Shown: positions 1-8,617 of the stretch, piece by piece
Layout of the letters: every line of letters begins with the position of its first letter
How positions within the stretch are numbered: the stretch's first letter is position 1
From: an uncultured Ruminococcus sp.
GTDB lineage: Bacteria; Bacillota; Clostridia; Oscillospirales; Ruminococcaceae
Assembly (NCBI GenBank): GCA_900545285.1
Contig: UQYK01000009.1
Span: forward strand, 1 to 49,589
Reading direction: 5' to 3'
Length of the DNA: 49,589 nucleotides
Program-made: the position numbers and the translations under genes
Notes under the pieces: model-generated
What the model was told of the DNA's origin: nothing
The model's input: only the letters and a program-made list of their open reading frames with translations
Database searches by the model: none

Positions 1-21
1 TACACGACGCTCTTCCGATCT
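1..21 (+). other. Illumina adapter remnant at contig end
   Basis: The first 21 bases match the 3' end of the Illumina TruSeq read-1 adapter (ending GCTCTTCCGATCT). They are not genomic. The murI reading frame begins immediately after, at base 22, and stays open, so the junction is adapter ligated to a genomic fragment end that was carried into the assembly. Confidence 0.96.
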
Positions 22-228
22 GATGTGACACTGATTTCTCCGGGCGCAGAGGCAGCAAAGTTTGCCAGAAAGTGTCTGACAGAACAAAACCTGCTGACAG
101 ATTCTGATGCAGTCGGGGAGAATACCTATTATGTCAGCGACAGTCCGGAGATGTTCATGGAGAATGCCGGAAATTTTCTGGGCGAGAATGTTGCAGGCAA
201 AGTGTTCCACACCAGTCTGAAAATATAA
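22..228 (+). CDS. murI: Glutamate racemase, C-terminal end (5' truncated)
   Basis: This is the last 68 residues of a protein whose start lies outside the contig. The segment DVTLISPGAE followed by a later FYVS-like YYVSDSPEMF and a terminal FLGE stretch matches the C-terminal end of glutamate racemases, which interconvert L- and D-glutamate in the cytoplasm to supply peptidoglycan precursor synthesis. The two catalytic cysteines are not both visible because most of the protein is missing. The frame is continuous from the base after the adapter, so the truncation is an assembly edge and not a pseudogene. The next gene begins 19 bases downstream and is probably cotranscribed. Confidence 0.75.
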   Translation, partial: DVTLISPGAEAAKFARKCLTEQNLLTDSDAVGENTYYVSDSPEMFMENAGNFLGENVAGKVFHTSLKI

Positions 229-247
229 TAATGAGGTGACAGCATCC

Positions 248-709
248 ATGAGACCTGTTATGATCACCATGAAGAGCCGGCAAAAAACACCGGACAATGC
301 AGAAGAAACAGAGCTTGTCACACTGGGAAACTATTCCAGGGAGGACGGCGTTTTAACACTGTCTTATGAGGATACAGATGCCACAGGATTTGCAGGCTCT
401 ACAACTTCTGTCCGGGTGGGGGAAGATGATTTGGTCACCATTCTCCGTACCGGAACGGCTAACTCCAATCTGACACTGGAGCTTGGAAAAAAACATTTCT
501 GCCTGTATCAGACGCCCTACGGCAGCATGACACTGGGCGTGCAGGCGAGAAGAATTTTGCTGGAAGAGGAAGAAAACGGCGGCCGTGTTCAGCTGGAATA
601 TACAACGGACATGAATGCATCATTTCTTTCGGAAAATGAAATTGATATGCGCTGGGAATTCCGGGAAGAAATCGTTCCGGAAGAGCCTGGTCAGAGTTTG
701 GATGAATAG
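248..709 (+). CDS. DUF1934 (YwiB-like) beta-barrel protein
   Basis: A 153-residue protein with alternating short beta-strand patterns and the pattern of the DUF1934/YwiB family: VTLGNYSREDG near the start, TGFAGSTTSVRV, a central LELGKKHFCLYQTPYGSMTLGVQAR and a C-terminal DMRWEFRE. The family is a small calycin-like beta barrel of unknown function that is often next to argS in Firmicutes, as here (19 bases upstream of it). The ATG at 248 is chosen because GAGGTGA at 234-240 lies 7 bases upstream; an in-frame GTG at 236 would sit on top of this ribosome site. No signal peptide, so cytoplasmic. Confidence 0.8.
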   Translation: MRPVMITMKSRQKTPDNAEETELVTLGNYSREDGVLTLSYEDTDATGFAGSTTSVRVGEDDLVTILRTGTANSNLTLELGKKHFCLYQTPYGSMTLGVQARRILLEEEENGGRVQLEYTTDMNASFLSENEIDMRWEFREEIVPEEPGQSLDE

Positions 710-728
710 AAAGTGAGGAAAAGAATAC

Positions 729-2420
729 ATGGCAGATTGCATGAAGGCAGCGTCTGAGCAGCTGCATCAGCTGCTTTTAGACGGATTGGGACGAATGGTT
801 GCAGAGGAAAAGGTGCCGGCTGTTCCGGTTCCGTCTTTTCGGGTAGAAATCCCGGCAGATAAATCCCACGGAGATTTTGCGGCAAATGTTGCAATGGTCA
901 GCGCCAAGGCATTTCGTATGGCACCGAGGAAGATTGCGGAGCTGCTGCTGGAATCGATTTCTTTAAACGGAACAATTTTTGACCGTGCAGAAATTGCCGG
1001 CCCGGGATTTTTAAACTTTTTCCTGAAGCAGCAGTGGTTTGCGGACGTTGCAGAAACTGTGCTCCGGGAAAAGGAGCAGTACGGCAAAACACAGACAGGT
1101 GCCGGAAAACGGGCACTGGTTGAATTTGTTTCCGCCAATCCCACCGGCCCGATGCATGTGGGCAACGCAAGAGGCGGCGCATTGGGCGACAGCCTGGCAG
1201 AGATTCTCAGCTGGACAGGCTGGGACGTGCAGCGCGAATTCTATGTAAATGATGCCGGAAATCAGATTGAAAAGTTCGCTACTTCTCTGGAAGTACGCTA
1301 TTTGCAGCACTTTGACCCGTCTGTAGAGATGCCGGAGGATGCATACCACGGCGCAGATATTGTGGAGCATGCCGAAAACTTTATTGCCGCATATGGGGAT
1401 CAGTTTGTACAGGCAGATGCAAAGGCCAGAAGAAATGCACTGGTAGAATTTGCATTGCCGAAGAATATTGCCGGCCTGGAACGGGATTTGAAAAAATACC
1501 GGATTGTCTATGACAACTGGTTCCGGGAGAGTACACTCCATCAGAACGGTCAGGTAAAATGGGTTGTAGACGAGCTGACCAAGCGCGGCTATACCTACGA
1601 GCAGGAAGGTGCTGTCTGGTTTAAGGCAACAGATTTCGGCGCAGACAAGGATTTCGTTCTGGTTCGTGCAAATGGAATCCCCACCTATGTGGTGCCGGAT
1701 ATTGCTTACCATTACAATAAGCTGATGGTGCGGAATTATGACAAAGCAATCGATATTCTGGGCGCTGATCACCACGGCTATGTGCCGCGTCTGAAAGCTG
1801 CGCTGACAGCACTGGGCGCTGATGCAAACCGCCTGGACGTAGTGCTGATGCAGATGGTAATGCTGATGCGGGACGGCGAAGTTGTCAAGCTGTCCAAGCG
1901 CAGCGGCAAGGCGATCACCCTGGTCACTCTGCTGGATGAAATTCCGCTGGATGCTGCACGTTTCTTCTTCAACACCAGAGAGGCAAATTCCCACTTTGAA
2001 TTTGACCTGGATCTGGCCGTAGAGCAGTCTTCTCAGAATCCGGTATACTATGTACAGTATGCGCACGCCAGAATTTGCAGCCTGCTTCGCGCAATGGCAG
2101 AAGAAGGACTCACTCTGGAACAGTGCGATCATGCCGCTCTGGCGCAGCTGACACAGCCCCAGGAACTGGAACTGATTCGCCATCTGGCTGCGTTGCCTTC
2201 GGAGCTGGATCTTGCTGCAAAGCAGTATGATCCGTCTAAGGTGACAAAGTATGTCACAGAACTGGCAACCCTCTTCCACAAGTTCTACGATGCATGCAGC
2301 ATCAAGTATGCAGAGTCAGATGTCTTGAAACAGGGACGTCTGCTCCTGTGTGAAGCAGCACGTCAGACCATTGCAAACTGTCTGCATATTCTGAAAATCA
2401 CTTGTCCGGATAAGATGTAA
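729..2420 (+). CDS. argS: Arginyl-tRNA synthetase
   Basis: A full-length (563 aa) class Ia synthetase that charges tRNA-Arg with arginine using ATP. The N-terminal Add-1 tRNA-binding domain is followed by SANPTGPMHVGNARGG (about residues 134-149), the class I HIGH-like signature in the HVGN form common in ruminococci. The KMSKS-like loop is KLSKRSGK from residue 387, and the C-terminal DALR anticodon domain starts around VQYAHARI. GTGAGGA ends 9 bases before the ATG. The gene follows the DUF1934 gene with a 19-base gap and is probably its operon partner. A tRNA-Arg(CCG) gene is present elsewhere in the window at 33960-34036. No frameshift or missing motif was seen. Confidence 0.97.
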   Translation: MADCMKAASEQLHQLLLDGLGRMVAEEKVPAVPVPSFRVEIPADKSHGDFAANVAMVSAKAFRMAPRKIAELLLESISLNGTIFDRAEIAGPGFLNFFLKQQWFADVAETVLREKEQYGKTQTGAGKRALVEFVSANPTGPMHVGNARGGALGDSLAEILSWTGWDVQREFYVNDAGNQIEKFATSLEVRYLQHFDPSVEMPEDAYHGADIVEHAENFIAAYGDQFVQADAKARRNALVEFALPKNIAGLERDLKKYRIVYDNWFRESTLHQNGQVKWVVDELTKRGYTYEQEGAVWFKATDFGADKDFVLVRANGIPTYVVPDIAYHYNKLMVRNYDKAIDILGADHHGYVPRLKAALTALGADANRLDVVLMQMVMLMRDGEVVKLSKRSGKAITLVTLLDEIPLDAARFFFNTREANSHFEFDLDLAVEQSSQNPVYYVQYAHARICSLLRAMAEEGLTLEQCDHAALAQLTQPQELELIRHLAALPSELDLAAKQYDPSKVTKYVTELATLFHKFYDACSIKYAESDVLKQGRLLLCEAARQTIANCLHILKITCPDKM

Positions 2421-2547
2421 TCCTTGCCGACAGGGGAAAGAATTACAAAACAGTAACAGATAGCGACTAAATTTTTGCGGTTTCACTGTATGAAATTTGT
2501 GTATGGTGACAAAATACGAGGAATAACACTGAAAGTTTAACATTGCG

Positions 2548-2579
2548 TTCACATACTCGGCGGGAATGTGTGTTACAAT
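2548..2579 (+). promoter_or_regulatory. Possible extended -10 promoter for the CdaR-type gene
   Basis: TGTTACAAT at 2571-2579 reads as an extended -10 (TGn-TACAAT). The best -35 candidate, TTCACA at 2548-2553, is 20 bases upstream, longer than ideal, so the call rests mainly on the extended -10. It is the only promoter-like site in the 224-base gap between argS and the regulator. Confidence 0.35.
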
Positions 2580-2644
2580 TTGTAATATATTGAACAGGTG
2601 GATGTTATGCGAACGCAGGATCATACAAGGAAAGGAAGTTCCAT

Positions 2645-3730
2645 ATGTCGAATAGATTATTTCAAGGATTGGTGCATCAGATGCGGGATACCATCGATGC
2701 AACTGTCGGGGTGGTTGATGACACTGCTACAATTATCGCCTGCAGCGATCTGACAAAGGTAGGGACAACCAATGAGTTTGTCTCCCTGGATCTGAGCGAT
2801 GTGCACGATATCTTTATCCGGGATGGTTATACCTATAAGCCGTTCGGCTCCCATGCAAAGCCGGAGTATGCGGTTTTTGTAGAGGGCATGGATGATACAG
2901 CGGCAAAGTATGCCAATATCCTGGCAATCTCTCTGTTCAATATCAAGCAGTATTACGATGAGAAGTATGACCGGAACAACTTTATCAAAAATGTTGTGCT
3001 GGACAATGTGCTTCCGGGTGATATTGTAATCAAGGCACGGGAGCTGCATTTTAATGCAGAGGTCAGCCGCGTTGTACTGCTGATCCGGATTGTCTCTGCC
3101 AATGATGTGTCTGCTTATGATGTTATCCAGAACCTGTTCCCGGACAAGAATAAGGACTTTGTCTTTACGATTTCCGAGAGCGATATTGTTCTGGTGAAGG
3201 AAATCAAGGGCGCTGTGGATACCAAGGATCTGGAAAAACTGGCACGCTCCATTGCAGATACTCTGAGCAGCGAGTTCTATACCCGTGTGAATGTGGGCAT
3301 CGGTACAATTGTTACCGGTGTAAAGGATCTGTCCCGGTCCTTTAAGGAAGCGCAGATGGCGCTGGAAGTAGGAAAGGTATTTGACACAGATAAAGCAATT
3401 GTCAGCTATGAAAATCTGGGCATTGCCCGTCTGATTTATCATCTGCCGACAACGCTGTGTGAAACATTCCTGCACGAGGTGTTTAAGCGCGGCAGCATTG
3501 AATCTCTGGATCATGAAACGCTGTTTACTATTCAGAAGTTCTTCGAGAATAACCTGAATGTATCTGAAACTTCCAGAAAGCTTTTCGTACACCGGAACAC
3601 TCTGGTATACCGTCTGGAAAAAATTAAAAAGCTCACTGGCCTGGATCTGCGTGAATTTGATCATGCCATCATCTTTAAAATTGCGCTGATGGTAAAGAAG
3701 TACCTGTCAGCAAATCCTGCAAAATTCTAA
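2645..3730 (+). CDS. CdaR/PucR-type transcriptional regulator
   Basis: A 361-residue cytoplasmic protein. The C-terminal 55 residues contain the PucR-family helix-turn-helix: LNVSETSRKLFVHRNTLVYRLEKI followed by TGLDLREFDHAI, a hallmark of CdaR/PucR regulators. The central part (about 120-280) resembles the GGDEF-like domain of this family but has no GGDEF motif, so no cyclase activity is expected. The N-terminal ~100 residues (DATVGVVDDTATIIACSD) look like a sensor domain of the sugar-diacid-recognition kind. The ligand is not known. It lies just upstream of ftsE-ftsX, separated by a hairpin at 3771-3825, so it may be an independent unit. Confidence 0.85.
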   Translation: MSNRLFQGLVHQMRDTIDATVGVVDDTATIIACSDLTKVGTTNEFVSLDLSDVHDIFIRDGYTYKPFGSHAKPEYAVFVEGMDDTAAKYANILAISLFNIKQYYDEKYDRNNFIKNVVLDNVLPGDIVIKARELHFNAEVSRVVLLIRIVSANDVSAYDVIQNLFPDKNKDFVFTISESDIVLVKEIKGAVDTKDLEKLARSIADTLSSEFYTRVNVGIGTIVTGVKDLSRSFKEAQMALEVGKVFDTDKAIVSYENLGIARLIYHLPTTLCETFLHEVFKRGSIESLDHETLFTIQKFFENNLNVSETSRKLFVHRNTLVYRLEKIKKLTGLDLREFDHAIIFKIALMVKKYLSANPAKF

Positions 3731-3770
3731 GAAACAAAAAGCTGATACAGCTGGTCTGAATCGGCAGGAT

Positions 3771-3825
3771 AGAAGATCAGCCGCCGGTGCATCTGCGTGT
3801 GGCAAAATCGCATCGGCGGTCTTCT
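3771..3825 (+). terminator. Hairpin, probable terminator after the CdaR-type gene
   Basis: CCGCCGGTGC (3781-3790) pairs with GCATCGGCGG (3810-3819) in a 10-bp stem with one G-U pair, and the outer AGAAGA (3771-3776) pairs with TCTTCT (3820-3825) after a 4-base bulge. The following bases are only weakly T-rich, so termination may be partial and ftsE could receive read-through. Confidence 0.55.
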
Positions 3826-3918
3826 TTGCGCCTGGATCTCATAGGAGCAGCAGAGCGCTGCGTTCCGAACGGACTGACTTGTTGTAGAAACAGGTTTTGT
3901 AAACGGGACAGAATGCTC

Positions 3919-3933
3919 GCCCGAATTTCGGGC
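3919..3933 (+). repeat. 15-nt palindrome before the ftsE ribosome site
   Basis: GCCCGAATTTCGGGC is a perfect 7-bp inverted repeat about one central base, ending a few bases before the ftsE Shine-Dalgarno AGGATG and 20 bases before the start codon. It could fold as a short hairpin in the leader or act as a DNA operator; nothing else supports either. Confidence 0.4.
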
Positions 3934-3953
3934 TGAAAGGATGTGTGTGAACT

Positions 3954-4643
3954 ATGGTTGAACTGAAGGATGTCTCTGTGACATATTCCAGCGGCGTAGA
4001 TGCACTGCACAATGTAAACCTAAAAATCAATGACGGAGACTTTGCCTTCGTTGTCGGTGCTTCCGGTGCCGGCAAGAGTACCATGATCAAGCTGATTTTG
4101 AAGGAAATCAATCCGACCAGCGGTTCAATTATGGTAAATGGCTATAACCTGAACAAACTTCGCCGCCGCCGGATTCCGGCGCTGCGCCGGACAATCGGAT
4201 TTGTTTTTCAGGACTTCCGGCTGATTCCGTCTATGACTGTTTATGAAAATGTCGCATTTGTTCTGCGCGTCATTGACTCACCAACCAGTTATATCAAAAA
4301 GCGTGTGCCGTATGTAATCGGCCTGGTCGGATTGCAGGACAAGGCGTATGCGTATCCCAATGAATTGTCCGGCGGTGAAATGCAGCGTGTTGCAATTGCC
4401 CGTGCACTGGTCAATGACCCGCAGCTGATCATTGCGGACGAGCCTACCGGTAACATTGACCCGGAACTGTCTTATGAAATTGTTGAGTTGCTCCAGGGCA
4501 TCAACGATATCGGCACCACAATTCTGATGGTAACGCATGAGCACAGCCTGGTACGGCAGTTCGGCGGTCGGATTATCAATATTGATCAGGGACGGATTGT
4601 CTTTGACGAAGTAGTTGGGGGGAATCTGATCCATGAAGCTTAG
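3954..4643 (+). CDS. ftsE: Cell division ABC-type ATPase FtsE
   Basis: A 229-residue ATP-binding protein with Walker A GASGAGKST (about residues 36-44), Q-loop VFQDFRLIP, signature LSGGEMQRVAIARAL and Walker B LIIADEPTGNID. FtsE dimerises on the cytoplasmic face and powers FtsX, which together activate extracellular peptidoglycan hydrolases. The length and the PTGNIDPE segment fit FtsE better than other small ABC ATPases, and the next gene is ftsX with an 11-base overlap. The upstream gap contains two hairpins but no clear sigma-A promoter. Confidence 0.96.
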   Translation: MVELKDVSVTYSSGVDALHNVNLKINDGDFAFVVGASGAGKSTMIKLILKEINPTSGSIMVNGYNLNKLRRRRIPALRRTIGFVFQDFRLIPSMTVYENVAFVLRVIDSPTSYIKKRVPYVIGLVGLQDKAYAYPNELSGGEMQRVAIARALVNDPQLIIADEPTGNIDPELSYEIVELLQGINDIGTTILMVTHEHSLVRQFGGRIINIDQGRIVFDEVVGGNLIHEA

Positions 4644-5538
4644 CGGTTTAAAGTACCTGACTGGTCAGGGCGTAGAGAATATCTGGAAAAACCGGATGAT
4701 GGCATTTGCCTCCTTCTGTGTGCTTCTGGTTTCGCTCCTGCTGGTTGGTATGTCAATTTTGTTTTACATGAATCTGAATTCCATGATCGGCGGTGTGGAG
4801 GACAAGAACGAAGTCATCGTCTATATGGATGAGGGAACAACGGATCAGCAGCTGGCGGAATTTCAGACAGAGCTGGAGCAGATTGATAATATTTCAAAAA
4901 TCTCATTCTACTCCAAGGAACAGGCTTTTGAAGACCTGAAATCCAGCATGAAGGACTACGAACTGCTGTTTGATTCTCTGGGAGATGACAATCCGCTGAT
5001 TGACGGCTATCGGGTTCAGATTCAGGATATTTCCCAGATCAACACGACAATTTCTCAGATCGAACAGCTGGATCATATCTATTCCATTCGTGCCCCCATG
5101 GATTTTGTCAATATCCTGACAGAAGTACGTAAAATCGTTAGTGTCATTTTTGGCGTTATTATTGCAGCGCTGATTGTGATTTCTGTGGTCATTGTTTCAA
5201 ATGCAACAAAGGCCAGCGTTTTTGCACGGCGGGAAGAAATTCAGATTATGAAATATGTCGGCGCGACAAATGCGTTTATCAGGATCCCGTTTTTTGTAGA
5301 GGGTATGATTACCGGTTTCTTAGCCGGATGTGTGGCATTGGTCATTACATGGTTTGGCTATGATTCATTGGTGGGACTCCTGACAGGTCAGGTTGATTTC
5401 TTATCAGTGATTGGGATGGGGAGTATTATTTCGTTCCGCGCGGTTGCCTGGAAGGTGGCACTGGCTTACCTGGTATCCGGTACCCTTTTCGGTGCGTGCG
5501 GCAGTATGCTTTCTATGCGGAAGCACTTGAATGTCTAA
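4633..5538 (+). CDS. ftsX: Cell division transmembrane protein FtsX
   Basis: A 301-residue membrane protein with the FtsX layout: one N-terminal membrane segment (about residues 24-48), an extracellular domain of about 120 residues, and three C-terminal segments beginning near IVSVIFGVIIAALIVISVVIV. The loop ATKASVFARREEIQIMKYVGAT is the coupling region characteristic of FtsX. It overlaps ftsE by 11 bases and is followed by an M23 hydrolase whose Shine-Dalgarno overlaps its stop, so the three form one unit. Its extracellular loop is expected to engage the coiled coil of that hydrolase. Confidence 0.95.
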   Translation: MKLSGLKYLTGQGVENIWKNRMMAFASFCVLLVSLLLVGMSILFYMNLNSMIGGVEDKNEVIVYMDEGTTDQQLAEFQTELEQIDNISKISFYSKEQAFEDLKSSMKDYELLFDSLGDDNPLIDGYRVQIQDISQINTTISQIEQLDHIYSIRAPMDFVNILTEVRKIVSVIFGVIIAALIVISVVIVSNATKASVFARREEIQIMKYVGATNAFIRIPFFVEGMITGFLAGCVALVITWFGYDSLVGLLTGQVDFLSVIGMGSIISFRAVAWKVALAYLVSGTLFGACGSMLSMRKHLNV

Positions 5539-5551
5539 GGAGGCAAGTATC

Positions 5552-7096
5552 ATGAGCAGAAAAAAGCATGCAGGACTTCGCGCTGCCAGTGCTGCGGTCT
5601 GCCTGACAATTTTGGCGGCAGCAACAACAGCAAACTGGGCTCCGCTTTCCAATGCAAATCTTCCGGTTTCTGCCAAGACTTTGGCAGAACTTCAGGATGA
5701 GCGGAAATCCAACGAAGATAAAATTGCAGAAAAGCAAAAGCAGCTGGATTCTCTCCAGGATGATTTAAAGCAAAAGGAAGAATATCAGAAGACGTTGCAG
5801 GAAAAAATCACATTGCAGCAGGAAAATCTGGATATCGTCACAGAAGAATTGAAACGAATCAATGATTCGATTGATGAAACCACCGCTGCAATTACAGATA
5901 CAGAGGACGAAATCACCGTTATGGAAGCAGATATTGCCATCGGTCTGGATGAGTTTAAGCTGCGTCTGCGCGCGATGTATGTCCAGGGTAATGACAGCCT
6001 GGCTTCTGCATTGGTTGGTGCAACAGATTTCTATGACCTTTTGTCTAAATATGAGCTGATGTCACGTGTTGCAAAGCACGACAATGATCTGGTCAATGAC
6101 TTGAAGGACAAGCTGGAAACCTGCAACGAGAAAAAGGCACAGCTGGAGGATGAGAAGAATGATCTCAGCCAGCAACAGTCAGATCAGCAGAAAAAGAAGG
6201 ATGAATTCACTGCCGGCATTGAAGATTTGCAGCAGACTTATTCCGAAACAACCGAAGCCAAGGAAACAATGGAGCGGGAAAAGGAAAAGCTGAATGTGGA
6301 CGTGGAGACACTGGAAAAGAATAACAAGGCTCTGGATGCGGAAGAAAAACAGATCAAGGAAGAAATTGCCCGTGCTGCGGAAGAAGAAAAGAAGCGGCAG
6401 GAGGAAGAGAAGAAGAAACAGGAAGCTGCTGCTGCCGCTGCGGCTGCCAAAAAGCAGCAGGAAGCACAGAATGCACAAAAGAACAACTCCACTTCCAACT
6501 CGAATACCTCTTCCGGTTCTAATAATTCTTCCAAGAATGACACATCTACTTCCGGAAATAAGAACAATACCTCCAACAGCAACAGTAACAATAGCAACAG
6601 CAATTCTTCCAACAACAGCAGTAACAATAGCTCCAGCGATAACAGCGGAAGCAGTAATACACAGCCTTCTTCCGGCGGCGGTGGATTTGCATGGCCTTGC
6701 CCTGGATATTATACCATATCCAGTACATACGGCAACCGTTGGGGTACAACACATGGGGCAATTGATATTGCCGGCGGAAATGCAGGCGCAGCAATTGTCG
6801 CTTCCAAGAGCGGCACCGTTGTTCGTGTGGTTACCGGCTGCACCCATAACTATGCAAAGAGCTCCAGCTGTGGCTGCGGCGGCGGTTACGGCAACTATGT
6901 CATCATTCAGCATGACGGCACATACTCCACACTGTATGGCCATATGGCCTCTGTGGCAGTTTCCGTTGGACAGACTGTCAGCCAGGGTCAGACAATCGGC
7001 TATGTCGGAAGCACTGGATTCTCTACCGGTTTCCATCTGCACTTTGAAGTACGTGTCAATGGTGCAAAGGTAGATCCGATGAAGTATTTGGGTTAA
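5552..7096 (+). CDS. EnvC/PcsB-like murein hydrolase activator, M23 domain
   Basis: A 514-residue secreted protein. Signal peptide (MSRKKHAGL then a hydrophobic alanine-rich segment), a long coiled coil (about residues 45-285), an Ala/Lys tract, an Asn/Ser-rich linker (about 310-375) and a C-terminal M23/LytM domain. The metal and catalytic residues are intact: HGAID (H401, D405) and HLH (H495, H497). AAGGAGG at 5537-5543 places the start at 5552, not at the in-frame ATG at 5531. Position after ftsEX and the coiled coil indicate a peptidoglycan endopeptidase or activator controlled by FtsEX. An unusual insert with four cysteines (GCTH...SSCGCGGG) sits in the M23 fold; active metalloprotease is likely but unproven. 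Confidence 0.9.
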   Translation: MSRKKHAGLRAASAAVCLTILAAATTANWAPLSNANLPVSAKTLAELQDERKSNEDKIAEKQKQLDSLQDDLKQKEEYQKTLQEKITLQQENLDIVTEELKRINDSIDETTAAITDTEDEITVMEADIAIGLDEFKLRLRAMYVQGNDSLASALVGATDFYDLLSKYELMSRVAKHDNDLVNDLKDKLETCNEKKAQLEDEKNDLSQQQSDQQKKKDEFTAGIEDLQQTYSETTEAKETMEREKEKLNVDVETLEKNNKALDAEEKQIKEEIARAAEEEKKRQEEEKKKQEAAAAAAAAKKQQEAQNAQKNNSTSNSNTSSGSNNSSKNDTSTSGNKNNTSNSNSNNSNSNSSNNSSNNSSSDNSGSSNTQPSSGGGGFAWPCPGYYTISSTYGNRWGTTHGAIDIAGGNAGAAIVASKSGTVVRVVTGCTHNYAKSSSCGCGGGYGNYVIIQHDGTYSTLYGHMASVAVSVGQTVSQGQTIGYVGSTGFSTGFHLHFEVRVNGAKVDPMKYLG

Positions 7097-7189
7097 GAAT
7101 CCATCTTTACAAACCTTGTGAAAACAGGTTTTAGGATGCATAAAAAGAATGCAAAATGCATAACATATACTCCCCATTGCGGTGAGTAG

Positions 7190-7231
7190 AAAAAAGGACA
7201 GGGGTAAGAAATGTGCCGCTGTCCTTTTTTT
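7190..7231 (+). terminator. Terminator after the ftsEX-M23 operon
   Basis: AAAAAAGGACAG (7190-7201) pairs perfectly with CTGTCCTTTTTT (7219-7230) across a 17-base loop, ending in a run of seven T. It stops three bases before the Shine-Dalgarno of the next gene, so the protease gene is either expressed by read-through or from a promoter upstream of this hairpin. Confidence 0.85.
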
Positions 7232-7251
7232 GCAGAAAGGTGTGTGTGCTT

Positions 7252-8445
7252 GTGAAAAACGAGAAAGAAAAAAAGACAACAGTTGCTGTCCCGAAGTTTA
7301 CAATGGCTTTGATCTTCTGCCTGTGCATCGTACTGGCCGCAGCGGCGGTATTAGGAGCATGCAAAGTGTATCAGATGCAGAAGAAGTACGGTGCGCTGGC
7401 GCAGCTGGAACATGCAGTAGATCAGACTTACTACAAGGATGTAGATGAAAACGCAGTAATGGAAAGTGCGATGAAAGGCTATGTTGCCGGTCTGGACGAT
7501 CCGTATTCTCAGTACATGACAAGTGACGAGTACGCCGCCTATCAAACCAGCGAAGCCGGCCAGACCATTGGTATCGGGGTAACAGTTTCTCAAACGGAGG
7601 AAGGCTATCTGGAAATTCAGGATGTCAATACAGATTCTCCGGCGAAGGAAGCCGGCTTGCAAAAGGACGATCTGATCATAAAGGTGGATGGGGATGATGT
7701 CGCAGAGATGGGCTATGAGGGCGCTGTCAACGCGGTGCGAGGCGATCCAGACACTAAGGTAACGCTGACGATAAAACGCGGCGATGAAACATTTGACCAG
7801 GATGTTACCCGAAAAAGTATGGAGGTCACTTCTGCCGAAGGAAAAATGCTGGACGGGAAAATTGGATATATTACCATTCGTTCCTTCAAAGAAAACACGC
7901 CGGATCAGTTTCAGGCGATTTATGACCAGCTGATTGCGGACGGAGCAGAAGCATTGGTGTTTGACCTGCGGGATGATGGCGGCGGACTGGTTTCCGCGTT
8001 GGAAAAGATTTTAGATCCGCTCTTGCCTGAAGGGAAAATTGCAATTGCAACGTATCGGGACGGCACAACAGAAACCCTGGTGGAATCAGATGCTACGGAG
8101 TGCAACCTGCCCATGGCAGTTGTCGTCAATGAAAACACCGCCAGCGCTGCAGAACTGTTTACTGCATCCTTGCAGGACTTTGGAAAGGGAACTGTGGTGG
8201 GCACCACAACCTTTGGAAAGGGCATTATGCAGGTGACACGTCAGATGCCCAGCGGCGGCGCTCTGACGCTGACAACGGCAACCTATCAGACCACCAAAGG
8301 GGAGTGTTACCACGGAATTGGCGTAAAACCGGATGTGGAAGTAGAAGCAGGTGACACTGCCATTGATTACGAAAATCCCAATCCAGACACGGATCCGCAG
8401 CTGAAAAAGGCAATTGAAATTGTGACAGAACAAATGGCATCCTAA
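7252..8445 (+). CDS. C-terminal processing peptidase (S41, CtpA-like)
   Basis: A 397-residue membrane-anchored serine protease. One N-terminal membrane segment (about residues 16-38), a PDZ domain (about 95-180, containing GIGVTVSQ and SPAKEAGLQKDDLI) and an S41 catalytic domain. The nucleophile is S298 in TASAAELF and the general base is K323 in TTFGKG, the 25-residue spacing typical of CtpA. The family cleaves substrates near their C termini outside the membrane; in spore formers and in wall biology such enzymes often process hydrolases or signalling proteins, fitting its place after the M23 gene. The GTG at 7252 is preferred (AGAAAGG at 7234-7240); an in-frame GTG at 7246 is the alternative. 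Confidence 0.92.
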   Translation: MKNEKEKKTTVAVPKFTMALIFCLCIVLAAAAVLGACKVYQMQKKYGALAQLEHAVDQTYYKDVDENAVMESAMKGYVAGLDDPYSQYMTSDEYAAYQTSEAGQTIGIGVTVSQTEEGYLEIQDVNTDSPAKEAGLQKDDLIIKVDGDDVAEMGYEGAVNAVRGDPDTKVTLTIKRGDETFDQDVTRKSMEVTSAEGKMLDGKIGYITIRSFKENTPDQFQAIYDQLIADGAEALVFDLRDDGGGLVSALEKILDPLLPEGKIAIATYRDGTTETLVESDATECNLPMAVVVNENTASAAELFTASLQDFGKGTVVGTTTFGKGIMQVTRQMPSGGALTLTTATYQTTKGECYHGIGVKPDVEVEAGDTAIDYENPNPDTDPQLKKAIEIVTEQMAS

Positions 8446-8459
8446 AATTTGATTTCTGA

Positions 8460-8505
8460 AAAGACGACTACAGTATGTGAGAACAGCTGTAGCCGTCTTT
8501 TTTTT
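8460..8505 (+). terminator. Terminator after the S41 peptidase gene
   Basis: AAAGACGACTACAG (8460-8473) pairs with CTGTAGCCGTCTTT (8487-8500) with one internal mismatch, followed by a run of eight T. It separates the peptidase from the spoIIA operon. Confidence 0.9.
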
Positions 8506-8617
8506 CTTTTCGGGAAAAAATAAAGTGCCGCCGGAATGTGACAGATTCCGCGCAAGGGATTCGGTACAATAGAATCAAATGCGGCAGCATCTCTGTCCAG
8601 AAAGCGAGGAAGAAAAA

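Noticed and set aside
1011..2279. 422-codon minus-strand frame inside argS
   Set aside because: Shadow of argS; composition is Cys/Ile/Gln-rich and has no domain pattern.
6238..6627. Opposite-strand open frame rich in leucine and alanine
   Set aside because: It is the reverse reading of the Asn/Ser/Glu-rich linker and coiled coil of the M23 protein, not a separate gene.
8532..8575. Sigma-H promoter for the spoIIA operon
   Set aside because: AAGGGATT and AGAAT are present, but only about 7 bases separate them instead of the 11-12 expected, and the TACAAT at 8565-8570 lacks a well-placed -35. A GGAAT/ATTCC pair (8533-8549) was also seen and judged too short.
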